A stretch of DNA of 11,552 nucleotides, taken from assembly GCA_017456685.1 (NCBI GenBank), contig JAFTIV010000033.1, positions 1-11,552 on the forward strand, given 5' to 3'. The stretch is from Clostridia bacterium (lineage in GTDB: Bacteria; Bacillota; Clostridia; Oscillospirales; CAG-272). The notes beneath the pieces were generated by a model, which was not told the origin of the DNA, searched no databases, and saw nothing but the letters and a program-made list of their open reading frames with translations. A program made the translations under genes and the position numbers. Below are positions 10,391 through 11,552 of this stretch, one piece after another. Position 1 is the first letter of the stretch. Each line of letters starts with the position of its first letter.

Positions 10391-11496
10391 TCTTCTATGC
10401 CAAGCGCGGACAAATCAAAGTCCCCGTCATTGGGGTCAAAATCGCCGTCATCATCGCCACCCTCGCCGTTTGCAATTTTAGCTTTGATTTTCTCCTCAAG
10501 CTCTGCCATTAGCTCTGGTGAGGACTCGAGGTGAGCGCGCATTTTGTCCTTGCCTTGAATTTTGGTTTCTCCATAGCTGAAGAAGGAGCCACTCTTCTCT
10601 ACGATACCAAGGTCGATTGCCATATCAACGATTTCTGTCGATTTGGAAATTCCCGAGCCGTAAAGAATTTCGAATTCCGCAACCTTAAAGGGCGGGGCAA
10701 CCTTGTTTTTAACTACCTTTGCCTTTACGCGGTTTCCGTAAGCCTCGCTTCCGTTTTTGAGAGTTTCACTCTTTCTTATGTCAATCCTAACCGATGCATA
10801 GAACTTAAGCGCGTTACCACCTGTGGTGGTTTCGGGATTTCCGTACATAACGCCTATTTTGCTTCTTAGCTGGTTGATGAATATAAGAATACAGTTTGTT
10901 TTGTTAATTGCTCCTGCGAGCTTACGAAGCGCCTGCGACATAAGTCTTGCTTGAACGCCCATATGGCTGTCGCCCATTCCGCCCTCTATTTCCTGTTGAG
11001 GAACGAGCGCTGCAACGGAGTCAATAACGATAATATCAACAGCACCTGAGTTTACAAGGGTTTCGGCAATTTCGAGCGCCTGCTCACCGTGGTCGGGCTG
11101 AGAAACGAGAAGCTCGTCAATGTTTACACCGATAGCCTTTGCGTACACAGGGTCGAGCGCGTGCTCTGCATCAATGAATGCAGCAGTTCCGCCAAGCTTT
11201 TGGCTCTCTGCAATCGCGTGAAGCGCAATAGTTGTCTTACCTGAGGACTCAGGACCGTAAATTTCAATAATTCTTCCCTTTGGAAGACCGCCAACACCGA
11301 GGGCAAGGTCAAGAGTGAGCGAGCCTGTAGAAACTGCCTCAATCTTAATGTCGGGCGCATCGCCTAAGCGAATAATCGAGCCCTCACCGTTGTCCTTTCT
11401 AATTTGAGCAAGCGCGGTGTCAAGCGCCTTTTTCTTTTGCTCGGCGCTACTTAATTCAGCGCCCTTTTTATCTACCTTTGTAGATTTTTTTGCCAT
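10387..11496 (-). CDS. recA: Recombinase RecA, 369 aa
   Basis: RecA forms an ATP-dependent filament on single-stranded DNA. It drives strand exchange and triggers LexA self-cleavage in the cytoplasm. Walker A is GPESSGKT (81-88, K87), the catalytic glutamate is E111 (DAEHALDP), and Walker B is IIVIDS (155-160). Loop L1 is around [14 protein letters not shown], and the signature [17 protein letters not shown] (199-215) carries the sensor glutamine Q209. The C-terminus ends in an acidic tail ([18 protein letters not shown]), usual for RecA. The protein is complete. The ATG at 11496 follows AAGGAGA at good spacing. Its promoter lies beyond the window, so no LexA site could be assessed. The stop codon is the first base pairs of element E. 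Confidence 0.98.
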   Translation of the reverse strand: MAKKSTKVDKKGAELSSAEQKKKALDTALAQIRKDNGEGSIIRLGDAPDIKIEAVSTGSLTLDLALGVGGLPKGRIIEIYGPESSGKTTIALHAIAESQKLGGTAAFIDAEHALDPVYAKAIGVNIDELLVSQPDHGEQALEIAETLVNSGAVDIIVIDSVAALVPQQEIEGGMGDSHMGVQARLMSQALRKLAGAINKTNCILIFINQLRSKIGVMYGNPETTTGGNALKFYASVRIDIRKSETLKNGSEAYGNRVKAKVVKNKVAPPFKVAEFEILYGSGISKSTEIVDMAIDLGIVEKSGSFFSYGETKIQGKDKMRAHLESSPELMAELEEKIKAKIANGEGGDDDGDFDPNDGDFDLSALGIED

Positions 11497-11500
11497 AATA

Positions 11501-11522
11501 ATCTCCTTTTGGGCAAAGCCCA
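11501..11522 (-). promoter_or_regulatory. recA: recA ribosome binding site beside a small hairpin
   Basis: On the minus strand the hairpin TGGGC-TTT-GCCCA (11510-11522) ends next to AAGGAGAT, 7 bases before the ATG. The helix does not cover the Shine-Dalgarno bases. It may stabilise the 5' end of the mRNA or modulate ribosome access (inferred). Confidence 0.55.
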
Positions 11523-11529
11523 GATTAAA

Positions 11530-11552
11530 AGTGAAGAGTGAAGAGTGAAGAG
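11530..11552. repeat. GTGAAGA minisatellite at window edge
   Basis: Three units of an 8-bp motif (AGTGAAGA) run to the end of the window. The period matches the TTCGCAT-type arrays elsewhere, though the sequence differs. Its true length is unknown. Confidence 0.6.

Overview
The window looks like a chromosomal segment from a member of the Firmicutes, probably an uncultured clostridial lineage. The evidence is strong purine-rich ribosome binding sites (AAGGAG, GGGAGG), near-consensus sigma-A promoters, an AbrB/SpoVT-type regulator, and core genes recA, recX, rimO and pgsA with clostridial-type sequences. The genus cannot be told from the sequence alone. No tRNA, rRNA, CRISPR array, transposase or phage gene is visible.

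Layout. Positions 18-1018 hold three small DNA-binding proteins: an AbrB-type protein on the minus strand and two XRE-type helix-turn-helix proteins on the plus strand. The promoters are clear for two of them, and dyad-symmetric operator-like sequences overlap them. Positions 1019-1588 carry no gene. They contain terminators and several kinds of dispersed repeat, including a second copy of a 39-bp sequence that also lies at positions 1-39. Positions 1589-4570 are a tight plus-strand operon: a cytoplasmic DUF4091 (GH123-like) protein, a HAD phosphatase and a small alpha-helical protein with a TerB-like segment. It converges at a bidirectional terminator (about 4645-4674) on the minus-strand genes.

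The rest is all minus strand. In transcription order it runs recA (11496-10387), recX, rimO, pgsA, then a 629-residue protein that joins a transglutaminase-like domain to a nitrilase-type amidohydrolase in one frame. The first four are the usual housekeeping neighbourhood (recombination, S12 methylthiolation, phosphatidylglycerol synthesis). Here recA-recX precede rimO-pgsA and no cinA is present.

The most unusual content is between the genes. An element of roughly 100-130 bp occurs five times: three in tandem after pgsA, one after rimO and one after recA, always in the same orientation and starting at or inside the stop codon. Each copy keeps two conserved strands (GGCGCAC on one side, GAGCAAC or close variants on the other). 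The outer stem is different in sequence at each locus yet self-complementary, and the inner hairpin also differs in two copies. This covariation-like pattern suggests either a structured 3'-UTR RNA or a palindromic mobile element; I do not recognise it as a named family. A chain of hairpins separated by ATTTCA linkers precedes pgsA, and a 39-bp sequence is shared by the regions upstream of pgsA and rimO.
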